From Methylorubrum aminovorans (GTDB taxonomy: Bacteria > Pseudomonadota > Alphaproteobacteria > Rhizobiales > Beijerinckiaceae): 64,000 nucleotides of DNA. The notes below the pieces were generated by a model. That model did no database searches. It worked only from the letters and a program-made list of their open reading frames with translations, and was not told the DNA's origin. Position numbers and translations under genes: made by a program. Within the stretch, counting starts at the first letter, position 1. Each line of letters begins with the position of its first letter. Of the stretch, positions 28,112 through 35,846 are shown piece after piece. The DNA lies in contig NZ_BPRC01000014.1 of assembly GCF_022179725.1 (NCBI RefSeq), positions 1 to 64,000 on the forward strand. The letters are read 5' to 3'.

Positions 28112-30387
28112 CAGAACCGCACGCTCAGCGTGCCGGTGAAGCGCCGGGGCGAGCCGGGATAGACCCGGAAGCGGTTGAGCGAACTCTCGTAGTACTCGGT
28201 GTCGAACACGTTCTCGACGTTCAGCCCGAAGCGGAAATTCTCGTAACGGTAATAGGCCAGTGCATCGACGGCGATGTAGGCCGGCAGCGCGAAGCTGTTG
28301 ACCGCGTCCGCCGGCCGCTCGCCGACGCCGCGCACGCCGCCGCCGAGGCCGAGGCCCTTCCACGGACCGGCCTGCACCTCGTGGACCGCGAGCAGACTGC
28401 CCGAGTGGCGCGGCACGTTGATGAGCGGCGAGCCCACCGGCAGCACGTTGTCCTTGGTCACGAAGGCGTCGGCATAGACGTAGCCCGCGAGAATCTTGAT
28501 CTCCGGCGTGATCTGGCCGGCGGCCGTCAACTCGAAGCCTTCGCTCCGCACTCCGCCGGTAGCGAGCGAGAAGGCCGTGTTGTTGGGGTCGGGCGTCAGC
28601 ACGTTCTCCCGGTCGACCCGGAAGGCCGTGGCGGTCAGCGCCAGGGCGCCGCCGTAGAGGTCGATCTTGCTCCCGACCTCGTAGCCGATGCCCGTCTCCG
28701 GCGCGAATGGCCCGGACAGCGCCACGGCGGCCGCGTCGGGCCCGATATTGGGCCGGAAGCTCGTGCCGACATTGGCGAAGAGGGCGAGTTCCGGGGTCGG
28801 CTGGTAGACGAGGCCCGCTCGCGGGGTCGCCGCGAAGTAGGTCTGATCGACCTGGGAGCGCTCAGTGCGCTCACGGAAGGATTGCTCGAAGAAGTCGAAG
28901 CGCACGCCGACGAGCGCCTTCCATTCCGGGCTGAGACTGATCTGGTCCTGCGCGTAGAGGGCGGTGTTGGTGATCCGCTCGAGGTTGTTGCGCGGGATGG
29001 TGAGCGGCGGCAGCGGCTGGCCGTAGCGCGGATCGTAGATGTCGATGGCGTAGGGGCTCGTGCGGAAGTTCGAGCGCAGGTAGAGCACGCGGCTGTCGGT
29101 GCTCTCGCGCTCGAAGCCGAGCAACATCGTGTGGCCGATGCCGGCGGTGTCGAAGCGCCCCACCACCTCGGCCTGGCCGATCGCCGTGTCCCAGCGGTAG
29201 TCGCGCAGGTTGCGGTCACGGGAGACGGTGCGGTTGTCGGCGGCGATGGCGCGGATCTCGGCGGATTCGCCCTCCAGCGTGCCGGTGTTGAAGTGGGTGG
29301 CGAGCCGCATCTGCCAGTCGGCGTTGAAGCGGTGATCGACCCGCACCTGCATCGTGTTGTTGGTCTGGTAGGTGCTCTGGCCCGGCTCGCCGAGGAAGCG
29401 CGAGATCGGCAGGATTCCGAGCCGCCCGTTGAGGGCGATGACGCCGCGATCGAAGATGATGCGGTTGCGCAGGAACTCGGTCTCGACGGTGATCCGGGTG
29501 TCCGGCGTGATCTGCCAGCTCAGGACGGGCGCGACGAGCAATCGGTCGCTGTCCACGAAATCGCGAAAACTTCCCTGGGCACCGGCGGCGAGGTTGAAGC
29601 GGTAGAGGAGCGTGCCCTCCTCGTTCAGCGCGCCGCCGGAATCGACCGTGCCGCGGAACTGCCCGAACGAGCCCCACAGCCCGCCCATCTCGACGAAGCG
29701 CTCGACCGTGGGCTGCTTGGTGATGATGTTGACGAGCCCGCCCGGATCGCTGCGGCCGAACAGACCGCCGCCGGGGCCCTTCAGAACCTCGATGCGCTCG
29801 ACGTTCTGCGTATCCGGCGGGGGCGGCGTGCCGCGGTTCAGGGGAAAGCCGTTCTTGTAGATCTCGGAGGTGGTCACGCCGCGGATGGCGTAGCTGAACA
29901 CCGAGAGGCCGCCGAAATTGTTCTGCTGCGCGACGCCCGGCGTGTAGTTGAAGACACGGTCGACGCGGGTGGCGTTCAGATCCGTGATGACCTCACGCGG
30001 CGCCACCGTGACGATCTGGGGCACGTCGCGCTGCGGTGTGTCGGTCTTCGTGCTGCTCACCGCGCGGTCGGCGCGGTAGCCCGGTGTCGGACCGATCAGG
30101 CCGACCGTACCGGCCGCCGCCGTCCGGCCGTCAGGCGCGCCGTTGCCGACGCCCTGGCCGCGCCCCTCCCCCTCGACCGCCAATTCCTCCAGGGTCACCG
30201 CTTCCTGCGCCCGCACCTGCGGGCCGGGCAGGCCGGCGCAGAGCAGGGCGGCCAGCATCCAGCGCGGGCGCCGGACCGGCCTCGCAACATCGGTGGCATT
30301 CAGGCTCGTCCGAACTCTCACAGGGCGCGCTCTGGCTGTACGGGCGCGGGCCCAAGCGGATGCCGAGCCGCACGCGCGTGGAGACAC
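28111..30387 (-). CDS. TonB-dependent receptor under cobalamin riboswitch control
   Basis: About 758 residues if GTG 30387 starts it; GTG 30321 or ATG 30258 (MLAALLCAGLPGPQVRAQ) are alternatives, and the signal peptide ends at RAQ-EA. It has the layout of FhuA/FpvA siderophore receptors: a plug with DTPQRDVPQIVTVAPREVI, RVFNYTPGV, YAIRGVT and EVLKGPGGGLFGRSDPGGLV, then a barrel ending in SPRRFTGTLSVRF with a terminal Phe. By sequence it would be called a siderophore receptor, yet a cobalamin riboswitch lies directly upstream. I infer uptake of B12, another corrinoid, or a cobalt complex. It is coupled to the following membrane protein gene. Confidence 0.85.
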   Translation of the reverse strand: MSPRACGSASAWARARTARARPVRVRTSLNATDVARPVRRPRWMLAALLCAGLPGPQVRAQEAVTLEELAVEGEGRGQGVGNGAPDGRTAAAGTVGLIGPTPGYRADRAVSSTKTDTPQRDVPQIVTVAPREVITDLNATRVDRVFNYTPGVAQQNNFGGLSVFSYAIRGVTTSEIYKNGFPLNRGTPPPPDTQNVERIEVLKGPGGGLFGRSDPGGLVNIITKQPTVERFVEMGGLWGSFGQFRGTVDSGGALNEEGTLLYRFNLAAGAQGSFRDFVDSDRLLVAPVLSWQITPDTRITVETEFLRNRIIFDRGVIALNGRLGILPISRFLGEPGQSTYQTNNTMQVRVDHRFNADWQMRLATHFNTGTLEGESAEIRAIAADNRTVSRDRNLRDYRWDTAIGQAEVVGRFDTAGIGHTMLLGFERESTDSRVLYLRSNFRTSPYAIDIYDPRYGQPLPPLTIPRNNLERITNTALYAQDQISLSPEWKALVGVRFDFFEQSFRERTERSQVDQTYFAATPRAGLVYQPTPELALFANVGTSFRPNIGPDAAAVALSGPFAPETGIGYEVGSKIDLYGGALALTATAFRVDRENVLTPDPNNTAFSLATGGVRSEGFELTAAGQITPEIKILAGYVYADAFVTKDNVLPVGSPLINVPRHSGSLLAVHEVQAGPWKGLGLGGGVRGVGERPADAVNSFALPAYIAVDALAYYRYENFRFGLNVENVFDTEYYESSLNRFRVYPGSPRRFTGTLSVRF

Positions 30388-30440
30388 GCTCGCCGCTCAG
30401 GCACGCCGCCGGAACACCCCGCCCGGGGGACATCGTCACG

Positions 30441-30620
30441 CCAAGGCAGGTCTCCTGGCTCACGGGTCCGCGCCTCCGTCCCGGCCTTCCCGGTGCGGCG
30501 CACCAGTGACCATTCCTGACGGGGCTCACCGCTCACAGTTGCGGGGGCAGCTTCGGCTTCGCCCGGACGGGCTTACCGAATTCCCTCTTAGCCCCCGAAC
30601 CTGCATCCGGGGGAACCTTG
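30441..30620 (-). ncRNA. Cobalamin riboswitch (AdoCbl/B12 leader)
   Basis: Read on the minus strand, the leader contains all the family signatures in order: a 5' P1 arm (CAAGGTTCCCCCGG), GGGAATTCGGT, the core GCCCCCGCAACTGTGAGCGG, TGAGCCCCGTCAGGAATG, GTCACTGG, GGAAGGCCGGGACGG, and the B12 box GAGCCAGGAGACCTGCC, closing with CCTTGG, which pairs with the 5' arm. It ends about 53 nt before the first possible start codon of the TonB receptor. B12 binding would be expected to repress the receptor message. Confidence 0.95.
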
Positions 30621-30941
30621 ACCGCAGCAACTTCGCTGCGCCGCGATGCAGGGTCAACAGGCCGCCCGATGAGATGTAACAACATTACACAACTTGTGAC
30701 CCACGAGGCACACCGCCCTATGCGGCAAACCGGAACGCCGGTGCATCGATGCCCCGCGACACCACTCGACCCTGAAAATCGTGATCGAGCGTTTTTTAGC
30801 GGGCAGGGCTACGGTTTAGGCAAGATTAACCAAGATCCCGTTCAATACGGAAAGGCTTAAGGTTGATCATTCCCTAATCGGCAAAGCCATCTCGATCGTC
30901 ATTCTGGCACAGTTAAGCCGGAAACGACGGCGGGAGGCCGT
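30621..30941. other. Intergenic region between the riboswitch and a DUF2778 gene
   Basis: Holds divergent promoters: the minus-strand start of the riboswitch transcript and the plus-strand promoter of the next gene. An AT-rich part (about 30770-30890, including GTTTTTTAGCGG and AAGATTAACCAAGATC) is a likely promoter zone. No gene seen. Confidence 0.4.
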
Positions 30942-32126
30942 GTGGGATCCGCGTTGTCGAGTACCGCCCGCATGGACATCGCCGAGCTCGTCCAGAGTCG
31001 CTCCGCCCGGCCCGTCGTCCGCCGTCGACGCGGACCGCCCCTTGCCGTTCTCGCGCTCACCGCCCTCGGCGGCCTTGCGCTGGCCGGTCTGCTGCAGCCG
31101 CAGGATGCCGAGGCGCCCTCGCCCGCCGCGACCGTGCAGGTGTCCGGCGAGGCCGAACAGGCGGAGGCGGCGCCGGTCGCACCGAGCGCCCTGGCCTCGA
31201 TGTTCGATCCCGCGCCGGTTCTCGACACCGCCACGCGGGGTTTCGTTCCACAGGCTCCGAAGACCATCGCCTTCCGGACGCCGGCGGCGCCCGAACCGGC
31301 CGCGGCCCTGGCCGCCCTCCCCGCGGCGGCGATGGCCGAGGCGCCGCCCGCCGTGACACCGCGCCCGGCCGCGCCGGCGGCCCGCGTCGCGCTCACCGTG
31401 CCCCTGCCGATGCGGCGCCCCGAGGAGTTCCGCTACGAGCCGCGGATGCAGACCGCCCGCGCCGCCTCGAACCGGATCGCCACGGCGCGCGCCGCCACCG
31501 AGCCGACCCGCAGCGTGTTCAGCGCCGCGGTGACCGACGACCGCTCCTTCTTCGAGAAGATGTTCGACCTGCCCGGCTCCTCGGCGCCCGCACCGGCCTC
31601 GAACAAGGCGATGGCCTATGCTGGGCTCGACAGGGGCGCGGTCGACTCGGCCGCGCGGCGGCGGGTGGTGCCGGGTCCGGTCTCCGAGCCGGGCGTGGCC
31701 GTCTACGACATCAGCGCCGCCACCGTGACCCTGCCGAACGGCGAGGTACTAGAGGCCCATTCCGGCCTCGGCGTCGCTCAGGACAACCCGGACTACGTCC
31801 ACGTCCGGATGCGTGGCGCCACTCCGCCCGGCGTCTACGACCTGCGGGAGCGCGAAGCTCTGTTCCACGGGGTGCGGGCGATCCGCCTCAACCCGGTCGG
31901 CGGTTCCGCCGCCATCCACGGCCGCGATGGCATCCTCGCTCACACCTACATGCTGGGCCCGAGCGGCGCTTCGAACGGCTGCGTCGTGTTCAAGAACTAC
32001 ACCCGCTTCCTCCAGGCCTACCTGCGCGGCGAGGTTCGGCGCATGGTCGTGGTGCCCGGCACCGCCCCCGGCGTCTTCGCCAACCGGCGCAGCACCACGC
32101 CGCGCCGTTCGGCCTCTGCGGATTGA
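30942..32126 (+). CDS. DUF2778 protein (L,D-transpeptidase-like fold), membrane-anchored, copy 2
   Basis: A 394-residue paralogue of the protein at 19087. A cytosolic basic start (RPVVRRRRGPP) leads to one membrane helix (LAVLALTALGGLALAGLL), then a long Ala/Pro-rich linker and the DUF2778 domain (about 255-370) with AVYDISAATVTLPNGEVLEAH, HTYMLGPSGASNGCVVFKNY, and the near-identical ending YLRGEVRRMVVVPG. The GTG at 30942 has GGGAGG very close (2 nt); an ATG at 30972 lacks a site. The Cys in SNGC and the preceding His suggest a retained cysteine-peptidase-like active site for periplasmic peptidoglycan. The two copies share order and spacing of motifs. Confidence 0.8.
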   Translation: MGSALSSTARMDIAELVQSRSARPVVRRRRGPPLAVLALTALGGLALAGLLQPQDAEAPSPAATVQVSGEAEQAEAAPVAPSALASMFDPAPVLDTATRGFVPQAPKTIAFRTPAAPEPAAALAALPAAAMAEAPPAVTPRPAAPAARVALTVPLPMRRPEEFRYEPRMQTARAASNRIATARAATEPTRSVFSAAVTDDRSFFEKMFDLPGSSAPAPASNKAMAYAGLDRGAVDSAARRRVVPGPVSEPGVAVYDISAATVTLPNGEVLEAHSGLGVAQDNPDYVHVRMRGATPPGVYDLREREALFHGVRAIRLNPVGGSAAIHGRDGILAHTYMLGPSGASNGCVVFKNYTRFLQAYLRGEVRRMVVVPGTAPGVFANRRSTTPRRSASAD

Positions 32127-32130
32127 GGGA

Positions 32131-32230
32131 TCCCAAAGGGATCATCCCTTTGGCTGGGCGCCTGGGTGGAACCCCGGCCTCCCTTCAACCAGGGCTCCGC
32201 CCTGGACCCTATGAAAAGGACCCGTCCTTT
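32131..32230. terminator. Hairpin cluster between convergent genes
   Basis: Three stems in 100 bp: CCAAAGGGAT/ATCCCTTTGG (32131-32151), CCAGGGC/GCCCTGG (32189-32205) and AAAGGA/TCCTTT (32215-32230). The text AACCAGGGCTCCGCCCTGGA is a common intergenic element in Methylobacterium. It separates the DUF2778 gene from the minus-strand NTF2-like gene and probably terminates both. Confidence 0.6.
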
Positions 32231-32244
32231 CGAAACTCCTGACG

Positions 32245-32613
32245 TCAGCCCTTCGTGACCGGCTTGATCTTGAGCTGGTCGATCGCCCAGCGCCACGTGC
32301 CGTCCGGCTGCCGGCGGGCCGACTCGACCGAGAGCGCACCGTTCGGCAGCCGCGCGAAGGTGAGCGCGAGGTCGCCGTTGCGGATCGCCGGCAGCGTCTC
32401 GGGCTCAGGAAAGTCCGACTTGCGGGCCAGCAGATCCGTGTAGAAGCGGCGGATCTCGTCGTGCCCACTCGCCACGATGTCGCCCGCGGCGACCACAGCC
32501 TGCGGCTCGTACAGGGCGACCAGCCCCTCGGCGTCGCCGGCATTGGCCCGCTCGTGGAAGAGCCGGGCCAGATCCTCGGGCTCGCGCGCCACGTCCCTCT
32601 CGTTCTCGCTCAT
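32245..32613 (-). CDS. NTF2-like (SnoaL/DUF4440-type) protein
   Basis: A 122-residue protein with the cone-shaped NTF2 fold pattern: DLARLFHERANAGDAEGLVAL, YEPQAVV, GHDEIRRFYTDLLARK, and C-terminal strands SARRQPDGTWRWAIDQL. Such proteins are either small enzymes (isomerases, dehydratases) or ligand carriers, so no reaction can be assigned. It starts with ATG behind a GGAGGAGC site and lies 29 bp behind the OsmC gene on the same strand, probably as the second gene of a two-gene transcript whose promoter carries operator site a. Confidence 0.75.
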   Translation of the reverse strand: MSENERDVAREPEDLARLFHERANAGDAEGLVALYEPQAVVAAGDIVASGHDEIRRFYTDLLARKSDFPEPETLPAIRNGDLALTFARLPNGALSVESARRQPDGTWRWAIDQLKIKPVTKG

Positions 32614-32642
32614 CGTTGCTCCTCCCTGTTCGTGAGACGTGT

Positions 32643-33086
32643 CTATTTCAGGCGGTTACCCTGCCCGTCCCGCACCGCGACCGCCACCGGAACCCCGGCC
32701 TTGACGCTCTCGGATACGGTGCAGAACTGTTCGAACTGAGCGAGAACCCGGTCGAGCCGGTCCATCGACTCGGCCGATGCGCCAAGGGCGATGTCGACCT
32801 CGATCCCGACGAGGCGCAGGCGGCCTTCCGCGTTGCGGGCCACCCGCCCGATCGCCTCGGCGCTCACGCCACCGCCCTCCTGCCGGTACTTGCCGAGCGC
32901 GAAGGCGAGGCTCGCGCACAGGCAATTGCTGACGGCGGCGATCAGCACCTGCTCCGGCGAGGGACCGGTGCCGCCGCCGATCGGCTCCGGCTCGTCGGTC
33001 ATGAGCGGCACGAAGGCTTCGCCGAACTCGATCCGGAAGGCGTAGGCCTCGATCTGCCGGATCTTGATGCTGTGCTTGTCCGACAT
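32643..33086 (-). CDS. OsmC/Ohr-family protein
   Basis: A 147-residue OsmC-like protein. The first conserved Cys lies in LIAAVSNCLCASLAFAL, and the second in LAQFEQFCTVSESV. These form the thiol centre of the family, which reduces organic hydroperoxides using reduced lipoyl or other thiols. The start is MSDKHSIKIRQIEAYAFRI. A 17-bp inverted repeat (33170-33186) identical in design to the oxalate operators sits 84 bp upstream. OsmC is therefore possibly controlled together with the oxalate genes, which is not a link I know from the literature. Confidence 0.85.
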   Translation of the reverse strand: MSDKHSIKIRQIEAYAFRIEFGEAFVPLMTDEPEPIGGGTGPSPEQVLIAAVSNCLCASLAFALGKYRQEGGGVSAEAIGRVARNAEGRLRLVGIEVDIALGASAESMDRLDRVLAQFEQFCTVSESVKAGVPVAVAVRDGQGNRLK

Positions 33087-33169
33087 TCCGGCCTCCTCGC
33101 CTCCCTATCAACCGCCCCGCCGCGATCTCGTTCGAGCCGCGCAGTGCGCCTTGACCTGCTATTCGTATC

Positions 33170-33186
33170 TGGTATACCAGATGCCA
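33170..33186. promoter_or_regulatory. Candidate GntR/FCD operator, site a
   Basis: TGGTAT-ACCAG-ATGCCA: both half-sites match TGGYAT-N5-ATRCCA exactly. It lies inside a second perfect palindrome (ATCTGGTATACCAGAT, 33167-33182). It sits between the divergent osmC and PAS genes, 84 bp from the osmC start. Confidence 0.7.
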
Positions 33187-33366
33187 ATCGATGAGCCACC
33201 GCAAAGAGCGGCCTCGATCTGGGACACCCGGAATTCGGGAAGCCCAGGACCCGGGAAGCCAAGGAGGCAACGCCTGCCATGACCGAACGCGGCATCCTCG
33301 ACCGATATCGTCTCTCTCCGCTCGTCATGCGGCCTCTGGGCTAGCAACGGCACAAAGGAGGCGCGA

Positions 33367-33816
33367 ATGGCCCCATCGCAGGCCTTCGATACATCAGGGC
33401 TCGTCGCGGCAATCGGCGACGCGGTGGTGATCTCCGACGCGGACGGACGGATCGTCACCTGGAATCCGGCCGCGGAGCGGATCTTCGGCTTCTCGGAGGC
33501 CGAGGCGATGGGCGAGACCCTCGATCTCATCACCCCGGAGCGTCACCGCAAGCGCCACTGGGACGGCTACGCCAAGACGATGCGCACGGGCGAGACCCGC
33601 TACGGCACATCGCTGCTCAAGGTCCCCGCCCTGCACAAGGACGGCCGGGCGCTCTCCATCGCCTTCACCGTCGCGCTGCTGCACGGCGCGGAAGGCGAGG
33701 TAACCGGCATCGCCGCAATCATCCGCGACGAGACCGAGCGCTTCCAGGAAGAGCGCGCCTTACGCCGCCGCGTCGCGGAACTGGAGGAGGCTTTGGGGAC
33801 GCTGGTCTGCGCCTGA
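33367..33816 (+). CDS. Single PAS-domain protein
   Basis: A 149-residue protein consisting of one PAS/PAC unit (DAVVISDADGRIVTWNPAAE, RIFGFSEAEAMGETLDLITP, RKRHWDGYAKTMRTGETRYG, GIAAIIRDETERFQEE) and a short coiled-coil tail (RALRRRVAELEEALG). There is no output domain. The HRKRHWDGY segment resembles PAS domains of FixL-type heme sensors, but the heme ligand cannot be fixed by eye. It has a strong GGAGG ribosome site. It lies 108 bp upstream of the first frc gene on the same strand, so the two may be cotranscribed from the promoter near operator site a. Confidence 0.8.
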   Translation: MAPSQAFDTSGLVAAIGDAVVISDADGRIVTWNPAAERIFGFSEAEAMGETLDLITPERHRKRHWDGYAKTMRTGETRYGTSLLKVPALHKDGRALSIAFTVALLHGAEGEVTGIAAIIRDETERFQEERALRRRVAELEEALGTLVCA

Positions 33817-33924
33817 AGTGGACACAGCAGACCGACGTCATTCAGAGATATTGCCTAAAGCATTGTTTTCCGACTTTCCAACAACGCCAACTCACAACGA
33901 AGTCGAAAGAGGGAGAAAACCAAG

Positions 33925-35175
33925 ATGACCCAGCCGCTCGACGGGATCAGAATCATCGATTTCACGCACGTCCAGGCCGGCCCCGCCTGCACCCAGCTCC
34001 TCGCGTGGTTCGGAGCCGACGTGATCAAGGTCGAGCGTCCGGGCTCCGGCGACGTGACGCGCACCCAGCTCCGCCACGTCGAGGACGCGGATGCGCTCTA
34101 CTTCACGATGCTGAACTCCAACAAGCGTTCGCTGACGCTGGACACCAAGACCCAGCAGGGCAAGGAAGTCCTCGAGAAGCTGATTCAAGAGTCCGACGTG
34201 ATGGTCGAGAATTTCGGCCCCGGCGCACTCGACCGCATGGGCTTCACCTGGGCCCGCATCCAGGAACTCAACCCGGGCATGATCCTCGCCTCGGTGAAGG
34301 GCTTCTCGGACGGCCACCACTACGAGGACCTGAAGGTCTACGAGAACGTGGCGCAGTGCGCGGGCGGTGCCGCCTCGACCACCGGCTTCTGGGACGGTCC
34401 GCCCACCGTGTCGGCCGCCGCGCTCGGCGACTCGAACACCGGCATGCACCTGGCCATCGGCATCCTCACGGCGCTGCACGCCAAGAACAAGACCGGCAAG
34501 GGCCAGAAGGTCGCCGTGTCGATGCAGGACTCGGTGATCAACCTCTGCCGCGTGAAGCTGCGCGACCAGCAGCGCCTCGACGCCATCGGCTACCTCGAAG
34601 AGTACCCGCAATACCCGCACGGCGAGTTCTCGGACGTGGTGCCGCGCGGCGGCAACGCGGGCGGCGGCGGCCAGCCGGGCTGGGTGCTCAAGTGCAAGGG
34701 CTGGCAGACCGACCCGAACGCCTACATCTACTTCACCATCCAGGGTCACGCCTGGGCCCCGATCTGCAAGGCGCTCGGCCGTGAGGAGTGGATCGACGAT
34801 CCGGCCTACAACACGCCCCGCGCCCGCCAGGACAAGATCTTCGAGATCTTCGCGATCATCGAGGATTGGCTGGCCGACAAGACCAAGTTCGAGGCCGTCG
34901 ACATCCTGCGCAAGTTCGACATCCCGTGCTCGCCGGTGCTGTCGATGAAGGAGATCGCCGCCGATCCGTCACTGCGCGCCAGCGGCACCATCGTCGAGGT
35001 CCCGCATCCGAAGCTCGGCTCGTACCTGACCGTCGGAAGCCCGATCAAGTTCTCGGACCTGAAGGTCGACATCAAGGCTTCGCCGCTGCTCGGCGAGCAC
35101 ACCGATGAGGTCCTCGCGGGCCTCGGTTACTCGCCTGAGCAGATCGCCGCGATGCACGAGGCTCGCGCGGTCTGA
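33925..35175 (+). CDS. frc: Formyl-CoA:oxalate CoA-transferase, copy 1
   Basis: A 416-residue class III CoA-transferase. It moves CoA from formyl-CoA (or succinyl-CoA) to oxalate, giving oxalyl-CoA for the decarboxylase encoded at 36853. The catalytic Asp is residue 169 in ALGDSNTGMH, the same number as in Oxalobacter Frc. Other family blocks are IDFTHVQAGPACTQLLAWFG, NSNKRSLTLDTKT, VENFGPGALDRMG and RGGNAGGGGQPGWVLKCKGW with the glycine loop. Length is as expected. A GAGGGAG site precedes the ATG. Its upstream region has no oxalate operator of its own; the nearest is site a ahead of the PAS gene. Confidence 0.95.
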   Translation: MTQPLDGIRIIDFTHVQAGPACTQLLAWFGADVIKVERPGSGDVTRTQLRHVEDADALYFTMLNSNKRSLTLDTKTQQGKEVLEKLIQESDVMVENFGPGALDRMGFTWARIQELNPGMILASVKGFSDGHHYEDLKVYENVAQCAGGAASTTGFWDGPPTVSAAALGDSNTGMHLAIGILTALHAKNKTGKGQKVAVSMQDSVINLCRVKLRDQQRLDAIGYLEEYPQYPHGEFSDVVPRGGNAGGGGQPGWVLKCKGWQTDPNAYIYFTIQGHAWAPICKALGREEWIDDPAYNTPRARQDKIFEIFAIIEDWLADKTKFEAVDILRKFDIPCSPVLSMKEIAADPSLRASGTIVEVPHPKLGSYLTVGSPIKFSDLKVDIKASPLLGEHTDEVLAGLGYSPEQIAAMHEARAV

Positions 35176-35185
35176 CGGGTGACGG

Positions 35186-35207
35186 CGGGCAGTCCCTGGA
35201 CTGCCCG
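35186..35207 (+). terminator. Hairpin directly after frc
   Basis: CGGGCAGTCC, CT, GGACTGCCCG: a perfect 10-bp stem 10 bp after the frc stop codon. It lacks a T-run and may act with the stronger terminator at 35358. Confidence 0.5.
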
Positions 35208-35357
35208 TACTGAGAAGTGCCTCACGAAACTCCCGGTCGCGGACAGTCCTCGCTCTGGCGATGGCGGTGCAGCGGGACTTTCGTGAGAGACACCCGATGG
35301 CCGGCCCCCTTCGGCCATGAATCTCCCGGGACGGGGCATCGCCCCGGGAGCGCTTGA

Positions 35358-35381
35358 CCGGGCACGGTGCCCGGGTTTTTT
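35358..35381 (+). terminator. Rho-independent terminator
   Basis: CCGGGCAC, G, GTGCCCGG, then GTTTTTT. A textbook plus-strand terminator about 180 nt downstream of frc. It is preceded by another stem (CTCCCGGG/CCCGGGAG, 35325-35351) and followed by a second stem with TTTT (about 35399-35426). Confidence 0.85.
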
Positions 35382-35730
35382 CCTCCTCCGATGACTTGCC
35401 CGGGCCGACCCTGTCGGTCCGGGTTTTCCGTCTCGCGGCCCCGGTTGCCGCGGCGCGTCGCCCCCCTCGCCCTGCCTCCGGGCTGCGCTCGGAGCCGGGT
35501 TGCTGGCGCTGATCGCGCCGACGGACCCCCACTCTCCCCGCCGTCCCGGCGTGCCCACTGGCCTCGCCCGGCGCTGGCAAGTGAGGCTGGGCCGCACCTC
35601 GCACGGCTGCGCCGCCGGCGTGATGACCACCGAGGTCGAGAGCCAGAGCGACCTCGTGGCCGCGCTTCTGAGCGAGGCGGCCTGCACGACGGCGGCGTCG
35701 AAGAGCCCGGAGCCGCTGCCGACGTTGCCT

Positions 35731-35831
35731 GAGCATCGTCCTGAAAGGCGGCCACCGGTTTTCGAAGAACACGATGTCCAGACAAGAGGATCGATCACTC
35801 TCCCGGACCGGATATCCGGGAGAATGATCGA
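35731..35831 (+). repeat. Dispersed hairpin repeat, copy 2
   Basis: GAGCATCGTCCTGAAAGGCG, then GCCACCGGTTTTCGAAGAA, ACGATGTCCAGACAAGAG, and a second palindrome (TCTCCCGGACC/GGATATCCGGGAGA region). Same design as the copy at 3077, in opposite orientation, with diverged stem sequences that keep pairing. Confidence 0.7.
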
Positions 35832-35846
35832 GCGCAGGCCGGTTAC

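Larger units (their letters stand above)
35176..35846. other. Gene-free 670 bp with tandem hairpins and a dispersed repeat
   Basis: No credible gene on either strand. From 35186 to 35430 it contains at least four consecutive stem-loops. At 35731-35831 lies a copy of the dispersed hairpin repeat. The rest (35440-35720) is GC-rich text with no recognised signal. Confidence 0.55.

Noticed and set aside
34969..35772. A second overlapping minus-strand frame antisense to the frc 3' end
   Set aside because: Overlaps a certain gene and shows no domain.
35127..35798. Minus-strand open frames of 190-270 codons in the gap after frc
   Set aside because: No ribosome site, low-complexity Arg/Pro composition, and they run through hairpins, a terminator and a dispersed repeat.
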